64,000 bases of DNA from an uncultured Shimia sp. (GCF_947493595.1 NZ_CANLRL010000004.1:241361-305360), one strand, 5' to 3'. Counted from the stretch's first letter, positions 26,759 through 39,187 are shown. Program-made: numbers and translations. The notes: a model not told the origin generated them from the sequence alone.

Positions 26759-27904
26759 TTAGTAACCGCGCCAGACCCAGCCACCGCCGTAGATGCGTGA
26801 ACTGTCGTTGTCGTAAAACACGCAAGCTTGCCCGGGGGCGACGCCTTCTTCTGGTGTCAGCAGCTCCACCTCTGCTGTGTCCGGTCCGGTTGGTCGTAAG
26901 ATGGCCTCGCGTGGTGGTCGCGTGGACCGCACTTTTACGGAAAAGTGCCACTCCTTGCGGCTTTCAAAAGGCTCGTCGCCAAGCCAGTTGATCTCACGCA
27001 CAGGCACGATGCGGGTCGACAACATTTCTTTCGGACCAACGATGACCTGTTTTTTCTCCACGTCGAGCTTCACCACATAGAGTGGTGTGGTAAGGCCACC
27101 GATGCCTAGCCCCCGGCGTTGGCCGATGGTGTAGTGGATCACCCCACCGTGGGTGCCCAGCACATTACCTTCGCTGTCAACGATATCGCCGGGCTCTGCG
27201 GCGCCAGGGCGTAGTTTTTCGATCACGCTGGCGTAATCGCCATTGGGCACAAAGCAGATGTCTTGGCTGTCTGGTTTATCTGCCACTGCGAGGCCGTATT
27301 CGGCGGCCAAAGCACGCGTGGCGTCTTTGTTTGGCAGGTGGCCCAGTGGAAAGCGCAGGTAGTCGAGCTGTTCTGGCGTTGTGGAGAACAGGAAATAGCT
27401 TTGGTCTCGATTGGCGTCAGCGGCGGAATGCAGCTCTGGGCCGTCTGCACCCATTTTGCGCTGAATGTAATGGCCGGTGGCCATGCAATCTGCGTTCAAG
27501 TCTTTCGCCGTCTCCAGCAAGTCCTTGAATTTCACCCGTTCATTGCAGCGTATGCAGGGTACAGGCGTGGCCCCGCCAAGGTAACTGTCGGCAAACTCAT
27601 CGATCACCGCGTCTTGGAAAATGTTCTCGTAATCCAGAACGTAATGCGGGAAGCCCTTTTCCTCAGCCACACGGCGCGCATCATGGATATCAATCCCTGC
27701 GCAACAGGCGCCTTTTTTGGCCAGCGCCGCGCCGTGATCATAGAGCTGCAAGGTCACGCCCACCACATCGTAGCCTTCGTCTGCCAGTTGGGCGGCGACG
27801 ACAGAGCTGTCGACGCCACCGGACATGGCAACAACCACGCGGGTCTCAGACGGGGGCTTGGCAAAACCGAGCGAATTAAGGGGCGTGTCGCCATCAAGCG
27901 GCAT
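26759..27904 (-). CDS. mnmA: tRNA-specific 2-thiouridylase MnmA
   Basis: 381 aa. It thiolates U34 of Lys, Glu and Gln tRNAs. The PP-loop is [13 protein letters not shown] (SGGVDSS at 28-34). The two catalytic cysteines are in [11 protein letters not shown] and [10 protein letters not shown], and NRDQSYFLF is a further conserved block. It is convergent with the CadD-like gene, 12 bases apart, and divergent from sciP. Translation may start a few codons later than the chosen ATG, because the first 18 residues are not conserved in the family. Confidence 0.94.
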   Translation of the reverse strand: MPLDGDTPLNSLGFAKPPSETRVVVAMSGGVDSSVVAAQLADEGYDVVGVTLQLYDHGAALAKKGACCAGIDIHDARRVAEEKGFPHYVLDYENIFQDAVIDEFADSYLGGATPVPCIRCNERVKFKDLLETAKDLNADCMATGHYIQRKMGADGPELHSAADANRDQSYFLFSTTPEQLDYLRFPLGHLPNKDATRALAAEYGLAVADKPDSQDICFVPNGDYASVIEKLRPGAAEPGDIVDSEGNVLGTHGGVIHYTIGQRRGLGIGGLTTPLYVVKLDVEKKQVIVGPKEMLSTRIVPVREINWLGDEPFESRKEWHFSVKVRSTRPPREAILRPTGPDTAEVELLTPEEGVAPGQACVFYDNDSSRIYGGGWVWRGY

Positions 27905-28027
27905 GGTGAGTCTCTCCAGGTCAGAAGTCCAAGAGAATATAGGAAAATCTTAGACACTCTCAAGAGCTGCTTTAGGGCCTCGTTAAGTCCCTTGGGCGAT
28001 TATTTTCCCACCAAGAGGATGAGCGAG

Positions 28028-28300
28028 ATGTTTTTAAAGAAAGTGGAAGGCCCCAGATGTGTGACTCTGACCGACGGTCAGGTCATGACGCGTGCCGACT
28101 TGCCCCCAGCCAAAACCAAGCGATGGGTGGCATCCCGCAAAGCGGCCGTGGTGCGTGGCGTGGCGTATGGATTGATAACCAAGCGCGAAGCACTTGAAAT
28201 GTATAGTTTAAGTGAAGATGAATTTAATGAGTGGGTGACAGCGGTGTCGACCCATGGCACCGAGGCGTTGAAAGCGACAGCCGTTCAAAAATATCGCTAA
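28028..28300 (+). CDS. sciP: CtrA inhibitor SciP (DUF1153)
   Basis: 90 aa. LKKVEGPRCVTLTDGQVMTRADLPP and TKRWVASRKAAVVRGV match SciP, a helix-turn-helix protein that in Caulobacter represses CtrA-activated promoters in G1. The ATG at 28028 is nine bases after AGAGG; an in-frame ATG at 28019 would give a three-residue extension. It lies 102 bases upstream of ctrA in the same direction, so inhibitor and target are linked. The C-terminal half (LITKREALEMYSLSEDEFNEW) is the helix-turn-helix. Confidence 0.92.
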   Translation: MFLKKVEGPRCVTLTDGQVMTRADLPPAKTKRWVASRKAAVVRGVAYGLITKREALEMYSLSEDEFNEWVTAVSTHGTEALKATAVQKYR

Positions 28301-28339
28301 TTGTGGCAATCTCTGTTAACCTTCCTAAATCGGTAACCA

Positions 28340-28371
28340 GTCGTTAACCTTTAATCGTTAAGGTTAACGAC
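28340..28371. promoter_or_regulatory. Perfect 12 bp inverted repeat with TTAA half-sites upstream of ctrA
   Basis: GTCGTTAACCTT (28340-28351) and AAGGTTAACGAC (28360-28371) are exact reverse complements around an 8 base spacer that itself reads TAATCGTT. Four TTAA half-sites fall within 24 bases. A further GTTAACCTT lies at 28315-28323 as a direct repeat of the left arm. TTAAC is the CtrA half-site, so autoregulation is likely, although the exact N7 spacing is absent here. It ends 32 bases before the ctrA start codon. Confidence 0.65.
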
Positions 28372-28402
28372 AGTAACCCTCCAACGTAAGGAAGCCGAAC
28401 CA

Positions 28403-29119
28403 ATGAGAGTGCTGCTGGTCGAAGACGATCCTACAACATCCAAAAGCATCGAAATGATGCTGACCCATGCCAACCTGAATGTTTATGCCACCGATCTGGG
28501 TGAAGAGGGCATCGATCTGGCGAAGCTTTACGATTACGACCTTATTTTGCTGGACCTGGGCTTGCCAGACATGACTGGTCACGAGGTTCTGCGTCAGCTG
28601 CGGACATCCCGTATCGACACACCTATTCTGATCCTGTCGGGTGCGGATGACACCGAAAGCAAGCTCAAGGGCTTTGGCTACGGTGCCGACGATTACCTGA
28701 CCAAACCGTTCCACCGCGAAGAGCTGGTGGCGCGGATTCACGCCATTATCCGCCGTTCCAAAGGTCACTCGCAGTCGGTTATTAAGACCGGCCAGATTAA
28801 CGTGAACCTGGATGCGAAGACCGTCGAGGTCGAAAACAAGCCTGTGCACCTGACCGGCAAAGAGTACCAGATGCTGGAGCTGCTGTCCCTTCGTAAGGGT
28901 ACCACGCTGACCAAAGAGATGTTCCTGAACCACCTGTATGGCGGTATGGACGAGCCTGAGTTGAAAATCATCGACGTGTTTATCTGTAAACTTCGCAAGA
29001 AGTTGTCGGAGGCGACCGGTGGTGAGAACTACATTGAGACCGTTTGGGGCCGCGGCTACGTGCTGCGCGATCCGGAACCGGTTGCCGGCTCTGACGACCC
29101 AGTGGCGATGCGCGCCTAA
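28403..29119 (+). CDS. ctrA: Cell-cycle response regulator CtrA
   Basis: 238 aa OmpR-type regulator. The receiver has the acidic pair E7-D8-D9, the phospho-acceptor D51 ([11 protein letters not shown]) and the LTKPFHREE block. The C-terminal winged helix includes [25 protein letters not shown] and [12 protein letters not shown]. The sequence closely follows alphaproteobacterial CtrA. In the Rhodobacterales it is mainly tied to motility, gene transfer agents and cell division rather than viability. A mostly charged acidic tail ([12 protein letters not shown]) follows the DNA-binding domain. Confidence 0.96.
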   Translation: MRVLLVEDDPTTSKSIEMMLTHANLNVYATDLGEEGIDLAKLYDYDLILLDLGLPDMTGHEVLRQLRTSRIDTPILILSGADDTESKLKGFGYGADDYLTKPFHREELVARIHAIIRRSKGHSQSVIKTGQINVNLDAKTVEVENKPVHLTGKEYQMLELLSLRKGTTLTKEMFLNHLYGGMDEPELKIIDVFICKLRKKLSEATGGENYIETVWGRGYVLRDPEPVAGSDDPVAMRA

Positions 29120-29175
29120 GGCGCCTGCGACCTCTGGACGTTGACGGTTGTCAGCCCTATTGCTTGGGAGGGTAG

Positions 29176-33557
<4,382 letters not shown>

Positions 33558-33570
33558 GCTGAATTTGACC

Positions 33571-33585
33571 TTAAAATTCCCTTAA
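33571..33585. promoter_or_regulatory. Exact TTAA-N7-TTAA (CtrA-type box) before the 40 aa membrane protein gene
   Basis: TTAA, seven bases (AATTCCC), TTAA, located 90 bases upstream of the start at 33675 and just after the recG stop. This is the spacing of the classical CtrA box. GTTC-N6-GTTC (33587-33600), GTTC-N7-ATTC (33597-33611) and GAAC-N7-CAAC (33635-33649) follow, the last two each one base off the GTTC-N7-GTTC or GAAC-N7-GAAC pattern of alphaproteobacterial LexA. Confidence 0.5.
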
Positions 33586-33674
33586 TGTTCGCAAATGTTC
33601 TCAAAAAATTCTTTACTCGACTCACTCAATGTGAGAACAAAGTAGCAACAAGACTGACGGGAAGGAGACCCACC

Positions 33675-33797
33675 ATGATGCAGCAAATCAAATCCGTTGT
33701 GCGCAACTCTGGCGACACTCTTTTGCAGGATGCTGTGGGTGGGGTGGCTCTGGTGATCATGCTGGTGCTTGCGCTGCATGTCCCGGGTTTTGTGTGA
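33675..33797 (+). CDS. Small single-pass membrane protein after recG
   Basis: 40 aa: an amphipathic N-terminus (MMQQIKSVVRNSGDTLLQDA) and one membrane helix (VGGVALVIMLVLALHVPGF). GGAG lies well placed before the ATG pair at 33675/33678. It is not explained by any overlapping gene and has its own 117 base upstream region with regulatory-looking repeats. Size and topology recall SOS-induced or cell-cycle-linked microproteins such as Caulobacter SidA, but sequence similarity to these is not evident. Function unknown. Confidence 0.65.
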   Translation: MMQQIKSVVRNSGDTLLQDAVGGVALVIMLVLALHVPGFV

Positions 33798-34038
33798 ACT
33801 TTGATGTGAATTTTTGTGTTTGTTTCAGTGTGACGTGGTGAGTCTGATCTAATTCTGCCTGCGAAATTCGTGCCGGTCCGTCCGCGCATCTGTCCCCATT
33901 TGATGCGTCTCGACTGACACTGCCTGTTCATCGTCCTCTTGGGGGTCTGCCTCCCCCTAAGTCGGATGGCCCGGGTCCCACGCGATACCGCTTGCGCTTG
34001 CCGCCGCCTTCCATTGGGGAGTGCGGCGGTTTTTTTTG
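33798..34038 (+). other. Non-coding stretch with hairpins and a strong terminator; candidate 3'UTR or small RNA
   Basis: No convincing reading frame occurs between the 40 aa gene and the convergent Fe-S scaffold gene (33798-34113). It holds a hairpin-prone CTTGGGGG...TCCCCCTAAG segment near 33938-33962 and a strong terminator at 34001-34038. The transcript could be the long 3' end of the 40 aa gene or a separate small RNA. The C-rich segment CCTCCCCC could pair with Shine-Dalgarno sequences, a known mode of action of Rhodobacter stress RNAs, but the exact CCUCCUCCC motif of those RNAs is absent. Confidence 0.35.
34001..34038 (+). terminator. Strong rho-independent terminator
   Basis: A 7 bp GC stem (CCGCCGC / GCGGCGG) with a 15 base loop is followed by nine T. 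It lies 200 bases after the 40 aa gene. Confidence 0.85.
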
Positions 34039-34054
34039 ATTGGTGCCCAGACAA

Positions 34055-34078
34055 ACAGCCGCGCAGGAAGGCGCGGCT
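34055..34078 (-). terminator. Probable terminator of the Fe-S scaffold gene
   Basis: A perfect 8 bp stem (AGCCGCGC / GCGCGGCT) with a 6 base loop lies 36 bases after the stop codon, followed on the minus strand only by GTTTGT, so the U-tract is weak. Confidence 0.55.
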
Positions 34079-34113
34079 TGCTGGATTGTCATAGTCTTGA
34101 AACAGGTAGATGT

Positions 34114-34566
34114 TTAGGCGCAGTTGGCCTGTTCGGCAGCATCAAAGGCTTCGGCGGTGGCATCCAGAGCCAGCATGATCGATGCGTGACGGTTTTTGTA
34201 GTCCCGTGCGGGTCGCAGAACTTCAAGACCGTCAAAGGGGGCCGATGGTGTCGGGCCGTCTTCTTTTAGCATGGCTTTGAGTGCTTCACGCGCTGCTTCG
34301 ATGCCTTCACGGTTTTGACCCAAGACATTGGCACCGACAACGGAGGCGGCAGCCTGACCTAAAGCGCAGGCCTTCACGTCCTGACCGAACCAGGCGATGC
34401 GGCCGTCTTCGAGTTTGAGGTCCACAGTCACGGTGCTGCCGCAGAGGGGGGAGCGCTTTTTCACGGTGGCGTCTGGCGCCTCCAACCGATCCGTGTGTGG
34501 AATGGTTGCTGCGAGTTGCAGGATCTGGCCAGAGTAGAGCTTGATCAGGTCGGTTTCGCCGGACAT
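34114..34566 (-). CDS. IscU/NifU-type iron-sulphur cluster scaffold protein
   Basis: 150 aa. The start is the ATG at 34566, seven bases after AAGGA; longer in-frame extensions run over the divergent hisI promoter. The three cluster-ligand cysteines of the NifU_N family can be assigned: RSPLCGSTVTV, VKACALGQAAAS, and a C-terminal Cys in QANCA. The spacing resembles SufU-like scaffolds common in alphaproteobacteria. It is divergent from hisI by under 70 bases and not clustered with suf genes here. A role in cluster delivery is likely; partner proteins are not visible. Confidence 0.82.
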   Translation of the reverse strand: MSGETDLIKLYSGQILQLAATIPHTDRLEAPDATVKKRSPLCGSTVTVDLKLEDGRIAWFGQDVKACALGQAAASVVGANVLGQNREGIEAAREALKAMLKEDGPTPSAPFDGLEVLRPARDYKNRHASIMLALDATAEAFDAAEQANCA

Positions 34567-34633
34567 CGCGGTTTCCTTTTTTACGCCTTTCCTAGATAGA
34601 GAGGAAAATCGCGGATGCAAAGAGGACGATGGT

Positions 34634-34996
34634 ATGGGATTTGATCCTAAGGCGCTGAAGTACAATGAGGCGGGTTTGATCCCGGCGATTGCACAGGACA
34701 GCCAAAGCGGCGAAGTGCTGATGATGGCGTGGATGAACGCCGAGGCCGTAGCGAAGACGCTGGAAACCCAAAAGGTCACCTATTGGAGCCGCTCGCGGCA
34801 GTCATTCTGGATCAAAGGTGAAACATCGGGCCATGTGCAGAAGCTGGTCGATTTCCGCTATGACTGCGATCAGGACTGTATTTTGGTGCTTGTTGAGCAG
34901 ACCGGCGCGGCCTGCCACACCAATCGACGCACGTGTTTTTACACGGCGGTTCGCGATGGTGAGACCGTGGAACTGATGAAACCGATGGAAGACTAA
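34634..34996 (+). CDS. hisI: Phosphoribosyl-AMP cyclohydrolase
   Basis: 120 aa, the single-domain form without the HisE part. It opens the purine ring of PR-AMP, the third step in histidine synthesis. Zinc and magnesium ligands lie in DFRYDCDQDCILV and GAACHTNRRTCFY, and EVLMMAWMN and TYWSRSRQ are conserved. The ATG at 34634 is seven bases after AGAGGA. Its 3' end overlaps gluQ by four bases on the opposite strand. Confidence 0.95.
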   Translation: MGFDPKALKYNEAGLIPAIAQDSQSGEVLMMAWMNAEAVAKTLETQKVTYWSRSRQSFWIKGETSGHVQKLVDFRYDCDQDCILVLVEQTGAACHTNRRTCFYTAVRDGETVELMKPMED

Positions 34997-35835
34997 AGGC
35001 CAACCATGGCGCGGATGTCGGCGGGGGTTGCGCCTTCGGCGCGGTATTTTCCAATGGCACGGGCGTCGTCTCGTTTGGCGAGGCGTTTGCCATTTTCGTC
35101 GCGGATCAATTTGTGGTGATGGTAGCGCGGTGTGGGCAGGTTCAGCAGGTTTTGCAGCACCACATGGATTACAGTTGCGTCAAACAAGTCCGCGCCGCGA
35201 ATGATATCCGTCACGCCAGTGGCGGCGTCATCTAGTACGACGGACAGGTGGTAAGACGCCGCCATATTGGGGCGGGCTAGAACGACGTCGCCGACAGCCG
35301 AGACCATCGTGTCGAGATCCAATGCGTGCTTGCCGGTGTGGTCCGGACCGCTTTCCTCAAACAACGCGGGCAGGGCCCGTTCGCAGGCGGCTTGCATGTT
35401 GAGGCGGATGCATTTGGCATCCGAAAATGAATGTCCAGCGTTGCGGCATGTTCCGGGATAGATGCGCCCGTCTGGGCCAAATTGGGGGACGCCTTCTTGC
35501 GGGGCATTTGCTGAGGCTTCTATGTCGCGGCGGGTACAGGTGCAGGCGTAGGTGAGGCCCATTTCTGATAGTTGGTGCAATGTCGTGTCGTAGTCTGCGA
35601 AGTGGTCGGATTGACGGCGGACGGGCGTCTCCCACGTGATGCCCAGCCAAGCAAGATCATCGTAGATTTGGGCCTCCCAGTGATCGCGTGCGCGGGACTG
35701 GTCGAGGTCATCAATGCGTAGGAGAAATTTACCTCCATTGGCTTGTGCCATGTCGTGTGCCAGCATCGCCGAGTAGGCGTGTCCCAAGTGCAAGGGGCCG
35801 GTTGGGGATGGGGCGAAGCGGGTGATAAAGGTCAC
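34993..35835 (-). CDS. gluQ: Glutamyl-Q tRNA(Asp) synthetase
   Basis: 280 aa. A truncated GluRS paralogue that charges glutamate onto queuosine at position 34 of tRNA(Asp). RFAPSPTGPLHLGHAYSA carries the HIGH motif, and HKLIRDENGKRLAKRD is the KMSKS equivalent. The zinc-site cysteines are ACTCTRR and YPGTCR. The anticodon-binding domain is absent, as the family requires. It is convergent with hisI. Confidence 0.92.
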   Translation of the reverse strand: MTFITRFAPSPTGPLHLGHAYSAMLAHDMAQANGGKFLLRIDDLDQSRARDHWEAQIYDDLAWLGITWETPVRRQSDHFADYDTTLHQLSEMGLTYACTCTRRDIEASANAPQEGVPQFGPDGRIYPGTCRNAGHSFSDAKCIRLNMQAACERALPALFEESGPDHTGKHALDLDTMVSAVGDVVLARPNMAASYHLSVVLDDAATGVTDIIRGADLFDATVIHVVLQNLLNLPTPRYHHHKLIRDENGKRLAKRDDARAIGKYRAEGATPADIRAMVGL

Positions 35836-35865
35836 GGTTTCAATCGCTTATCGAAGGGTCTTCAC

Positions 35866-35898
35866 AAAAAGAGCGGGTCCGATTGGCCCGCTCTTTAG
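35866..35898 (-). terminator. Terminator downstream of trmFO
   Basis: A 10 bp stem (AAAGAGCGGG / CCCGCTCTTT) with a 9 base loop, with TTTTT in the minus direction, lies between trmFO and gluQ on the same strand. It separates them into two units. Confidence 0.85.
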
Positions 35899-35928
35899 AC
35901 GTTATTGGAAGATGCTTGAGCGGTCCAG

Positions 35929-37272
35929 TTACGCTTGGGCGTCGATCCAGGCCTGCCAATCCGCTTTGGCGCGGTCGGTGTAGGCTTTGTAGCGATCTTT
36001 GCGACCGCGACGCCCACCTTTGAGACCTTCGACCGGTTGGAACAGACCAAAGTTCACGTTCATCGGCTGGAAGGTTTTGGCGTCCGCACCGCCGGTGATG
36101 TGGTGCACAAGCGCGCCCATGGCGGTGTTCAGCGGAGCGGTGTCTTGCGCTTTACCAAGGATTTCGGCGGCGGCCAAACGGCCCGCCAAAAGCCCCATTG
36201 CGGCGCTTTCAACATAGCCTTCGACGCCTGTGACCTGACCCGCGAAGCGGATGTTTGGGCGTGACTTCAGGCGCATCTGGTCGTCCAGCAGTGTTGGCGA
36301 GTTGATGAAGGTGTTGCGGTGGATGCCACCCAGGCGAGCGAAAGACGCGTTTTCCAGACCCGGGATCATTTTCAGAACTTCGGTTTGTGCGCCGTATTTC
36401 ATCTTGGTTTGAAAACCAACAATGTTCAGGAGGGTGCCCAAGGCGTTGTCGCGACGCAGTTGCACCACAGCGTAAGGCTTGTCGTCCGGTTTGTGTGCGT
36501 TGGTCAACCCAACGGGCTTCATTGGGCCAAAACGAAGGGTTTCGCGACCACGTTCGGCCATGACTTCGATGGGCAGACAGCCGTCAAAATAGCCGGCGGT
36601 TTCGCCTTCGTGGAACTCGGTTTTGTCCGCTGCCAGGAGTGCGTCGATGAACGCCTCGTATTGATTTTTGGTCATCGGGCAGTTGAGATAAGCTTTGCGC
36701 TCTTCCTCGGTGTCGCCTTTGTCGTAGCGTGATTGTAGCCAGGCCACGTCCATGTCGATGCTATCCGCATAGACAATTGGAGCGATGGCATCAAAAAAGG
36801 CCAGTCGGTCCGCGCCGGTCTCTTCTTGGATTGCCGCACCCAGGGAACTCGAGGTCAGCGGACCGGTTGCGATGATCCAATGGCCCTCAGAAGGCAGCTC
36901 GGAAATCTCGCCGTACTCCACGGAGACATTGGGGTGATCCATCAATGCGGCAGTCACGGATTCCGCAAAAGGATCGCGGTCCACAGCAAGCGCCCCACCA
37001 GCCGGAAGACGGTGTTTGTCCGCGGTGGCCATGATCAATCCGTTGGCAGCGCGCATTTCCCAATGCAGCAAGCCAACGGCGTTCTGTTCGTCATCATCGG
37101 AGCGGAAGCTGTTGGAGCAGACCATTTCCGCCAGATGCCCGGTGCGATGTGCAAAGGTTTCAACCTTGGGCCGCATTTCGTGGATCACCACGTTCACGCC
37201 CATGTTTGCGGCCTGCCATGCGGCCTCCGCGCCGGCCATGCCGCCGCCAACGATATGCAATGTCTCTGTCAT
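35929..37272 (-). CDS. trmFO: Folate/FAD-dependent tRNA (uracil-54)-C5 methyltransferase TrmFO
   Basis: 447 aa. It makes ribothymidine at position 54 of tRNA with methylenetetrahydrofolate and [19 protein letters not shown] is the FAD-binding dinucleotide fold. [20 protein letters not shown] and the C-terminal [10 protein letters not shown] block are strong TrmFO signatures that distinguish it from GidA. It is a single-gene unit. Confidence 0.95.
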   Translation of the reverse strand: MTETLHIVGGGMAGAEAAWQAANMGVNVVIHEMRPKVETFAHRTGHLAEMVCSNSFRSDDDEQNAVGLLHWEMRAANGLIMATADKHRLPAGGALAVDRDPFAESVTAALMDHPNVSVEYGEISELPSEGHWIIATGPLTSSSLGAAIQEETGADRLAFFDAIAPIVYADSIDMDVAWLQSRYDKGDTEEERKAYLNCPMTKNQYEAFIDALLAADKTEFHEGETAGYFDGCLPIEVMAERGRETLRFGPMKPVGLTNAHKPDDKPYAVVQLRRDNALGTLLNIVGFQTKMKYGAQTEVLKMIPGLENASFARLGGIHRNTFINSPTLLDDQMRLKSRPNIRFAGQVTGVEGYVESAAMGLLAGRLAAAEILGKAQDTAPLNTAMGALVHHITGGADAKTFQPMNVNFGLFQPVEGLKGGRRGRKDRYKAYTDRAKADWQAWIDAQA

Positions 37273-37316
37273 GGGGCGGACATAGGGCAGGGATCGGCGT
37301 TTGGGAAGGGCTAGAA

Positions 37317-37500
37317 TGAGAAAGAGGCGCGCGCCTCACCGGTCAAAAGTAAGCAGTACAAGTTGACCAATGAGGCGACGCGCAACCCGCGGGTCGGTAA
37401 CGAGCCGATCCGCTTAGCGAACTGGTGCCACACAAGTGTGTGGTTCGGTTGTGTTTGTTGTGCCCAAGTTGATTTGGATTCGACACAGCTTTGTTAGAAA
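37317..37500. other. Intergenic stretch with several palindromes, no gene seen
   Basis: In the 254 bases between trmFO and the enoyl-CoA hydratase gene I see no convincing reading frame. It has GAGGCGCGCGCCTC near 37324, GGTCAA paired at a distance with TTGACC near 37341-37366, a wobble-tolerant CGGGTCGG/CCGATCCG stem near 37389-37412, and a perfect CCACACA-AG-TGTGTGG hairpin at 37428-37443. The density of palindromes suggests a structured RNA or a protein-binding region upstream of trmFO, but there is no T-tract to mark an end. Confidence 0.3.
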
Positions 37501-37526
37501 AACACCGTTTGGGGATTGGAAACGGG

Positions 37527-38312
37527 CTACTGCTCCCAGTTCGGTGGTTGTTTGTTGAGGAAAGCCTCTATGCCCGCCTCAGTCTGCGCGTAGAGCATGT
37601 TCTCGACCATGACATTGCCAGCGTGGGCGTAGGCTTGGTCGGTTTGCATGTGCAACTGTTCATAGAACGTCCGTTTGCCAATTTTCACGGCGGCGGAGAG
37701 CTTTTGTGCAATGGTTTCAGCGAGCTGTGTGGTCTCAGTTTGCAGGTTTTCGTGCGGGACCACGCGATTGATCAGGCCGAGGGCTTCCGCGCGGCTGGCG
37801 TCGATGAACTCTCCGGTGGTGAGCATCTCAAACGCTTGCTTGCGGGGAATGTTGCGGGTTAGGGCCACCATGGGGGTGGAGCAAAACAGGCCGATGTTCA
37901 CACCGTTCACGCCAAAACGGGTGCCTTCGGCTGCCACGGCCAGGTCGCAGGTGGCGACCAACTGGCAACCGGCGGCGGTGGCAATGCCGTGCACTTGAGC
38001 AATGACAGGTTGCGGCAGCAGTTGAATGCTTTGCATCATCGTGGCGCAGCAGTTGAACAAGTCGGCAAAATAGGCGCGTCCGCCATCCTCGGATTGGCGA
38101 CCGGCCGTCATTTGTTTGAGGTCATGCCCGGCGCAGAAGGCTTTGCCGCGCCCCGACAGCGTGATGGCGCGGATGGAGGTGTCTTCTTTTAGGGCGTCAA
38201 ATTCGTTTTGCAGGGCCGCAAGCATCTCGTCAGAGAGCGCGTTTAGCCGCTCAGGCGCGTTCATGGTGAGATGTGCCACCGCATTTGTGTCGCGACGTTC
38301 CAAAAGTGTCAT
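37527..38312 (-). CDS. Enoyl-CoA hydratase/isomerase family protein
   Basis: 261 aa crotonase-fold protein. The ATG at 38312 follows GGAGGAGAGCAAG. The two oxyanion-hole regions are GKAFCAGHDLKQM and HGIATAAGCQLVATCDL, with RFGVNGVNIGLFC following. The catalytic Glu pair of true 2-enoyl-CoA hydratases is not obvious, and close relatives are annotated as enoyl-CoA hydratase domain proteins of uncertain substrate. It is divergent from a thioesterase gene, so acyl-CoA turnover is the shared theme. Confidence 0.85.
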   Translation of the reverse strand: MTLLERRDTNAVAHLTMNAPERLNALSDEMLAALQNEFDALKEDTSIRAITLSGRGKAFCAGHDLKQMTAGRQSEDGGRAYFADLFNCCATMMQSIQLLPQPVIAQVHGIATAAGCQLVATCDLAVAAEGTRFGVNGVNIGLFCSTPMVALTRNIPRKQAFEMLTTGEFIDASRAEALGLINRVVPHENLQTETTQLAETIAQKLSAAVKIGKRTFYEQLHMQTDQAYAHAGNVMVENMLYAQTEAGIEAFLNKQPPNWEQ

Positions 38313-38368
38313 CTTGCTCTCCTCCCAAGTTGGCGCGAGGGTAGCGCGGGGAGAGGCGGAGGAAAAGC

Positions 38369-38794
38369 ATGCAAGCTGTGATGACAGCAGAAGAAATGGG
38401 CACTTGGCTCGAACAGGTGTTCCCACAGGTCAAAGATGATTTTGTGGTCGAGCACATCGACGGCGTGAACACTGTGATGCGGATGATGGTACAGGAACGG
38501 CATCTGCGCCCTGGTGGGACTGTGTCGGGTCCGTCGATGTTTGCACTGGCGGATGTGTCGGCCTATGTGGCGACCATGGCCATTATTGGCAAAGAGGCGC
38601 TAACCGTGACCACCAATTGTTCGCTGGATTTTATGCGTAAGCCGGAAGCAGGCAAAGACCTGATAGCTAAAACGCAGCTGTTGAAGTTGGGGCGGACGCT
38701 GTCTGTGTCAAATGTGCTGATATACTCGGAAGGCTCAGAAGCGCCTGTGGCGCGAGCCAATATGACCTACGCGATCCCGCCACGCAAAAGCTGA
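38369..38794 (+). CDS. PaaI-type hot-dog thioesterase
   Basis: 141 aa. The start ATG at 38369 is seven bases after GGAGG. The hot-dog signature is RPGGTVSGPSMFALADVSAYVATMAI, with TNCSLDFMRKPEAG and KLGRTLSVSNVLIYS following, as in PaaI-like acyl-CoA thioesterases. The usual Asn/Gly-Asp catalytic pair is represented by the ALADVS segment. It is divergent from the enoyl-CoA hydratase gene and convergent with the DUF1127 gene. The physiological acyl-CoA is unknown. Confidence 0.85.
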   Translation: MQAVMTAEEMGTWLEQVFPQVKDDFVVEHIDGVNTVMRMMVQERHLRPGGTVSGPSMFALADVSAYVATMAIIGKEALTVTTNCSLDFMRKPEAGKDLIAKTQLLKLGRTLSVSNVLIYSEGSEAPVARANMTYAIPPRKS

Positions 38795-38802
38795 CTCCAA
38801 AC

Positions 38803-38829
38803 AAAAAAGGGTCGGGACAAGCCCGACCC
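38803..38829 (-). terminator. Terminator of the DUF1127 gene
   Basis: Read on the minus strand, a perfect 8 bp stem (GGGTCGGG / CCCGACCC) with a 5 base loop is followed by TTTTTT. It starts 24 bases after the DUF1127 stop and may also end the converging thioesterase transcript. Confidence 0.88.
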
Positions 38830-38853
38830 AGTGGAAGAGGCGTCTGACGGGGA

Positions 38854-39084
38854 TCAGATCTGCCACATTCTTTTGCGCGCCTCGATCCGGGCGTCATGCA
38901 AGGTCAATCCAATATCCTCCAGCTGCGCTTTGTTCAGTTTGGCGAGCGCTCGGCGGGTGCGGGTGCGTTTGTCCCATTCCGTGACCACTGCCGCAAACGA
39001 CAGCGCCGCGCGCGCAACAACTGGAAGTTGTGCATTTGCATTGTGGTTTGTCAGGATTTGCAGGTTTGTTGTGGTCATTGTCAT
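38854..39084 (-). CDS. Small DUF1127 protein
   Basis: 76 aa from the ATG at 39084, eight bases after GGAG (another in-frame ATG lies at 39090). The C-terminal DUF1127 segment is plain: WDKRTRTRRALAKLNKAQLEDIGLTLHDARIEARKR. Such Arg-rich small proteins are often RNA-binding or stress-linked in alphaproteobacteria. It is divergent from a MocR regulator, with a perfect ATTGTAT-TG-ATACAAT palindrome immediately upstream of its ribosome site, so regulation by that neighbour is likely. Confidence 0.85.
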   Translation of the reverse strand: MTMTTTNLQILTNHNANAQLPVVARAALSFAAVVTEWDKRTRTRRALAKLNKAQLEDIGLTLHDARIEARKRMWQI

Positions 39085-39097
39085 GGTCATCTCCAAT

Positions 39098-39113
39098 ATT
39101 GTATTGATACAAT
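39098..39113. promoter_or_regulatory. MocR operator site 1 (perfect palindrome)
   Basis: ATTGTAT-TG-ATACAAT, 7+2+7, a perfect inverted repeat just upstream of the DUF1127 ribosome site. An identical 16 base copy occurs at 39228-39243 inside the MocR gene. GntR/MocR proteins bind such repeats as dimers. Confidence 0.7.
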
Positions 39114-39170
39114 CCTCAAGTTTGTTACAAGGGTGATGTACCCCTGCTGTGACACAATTGCGAGGAAAAC

Positions 39171-39187
39171 ATTGTGATTGATACAAT
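39171..39187. promoter_or_regulatory. MocR operator site 2 (imperfect copy over the regulator start)
   Basis: ATTGTGATTGATACAAT: the right half TTGATACAAT equals the other sites, and the left half carries an extra base and a mismatch. It covers the GTG start codon of the regulator gene, so binding here would compete with transcription or initiation of the regulator. Confidence 0.5.

Noticed and set aside
33587..33600. GTTC-N6-GTTC as a LexA box
   Set aside because: Spacing is six rather than the seven of alphaproteobacterial LexA; kept only as supporting context with the one-mismatch N7 pairs nearby.
37428..37443. tRNA-like structure in the trmFO upstream region
   Set aside because: There is no anticodon arm or TTC-containing T-arm in register and no CCA-like end; only isolated hairpins.
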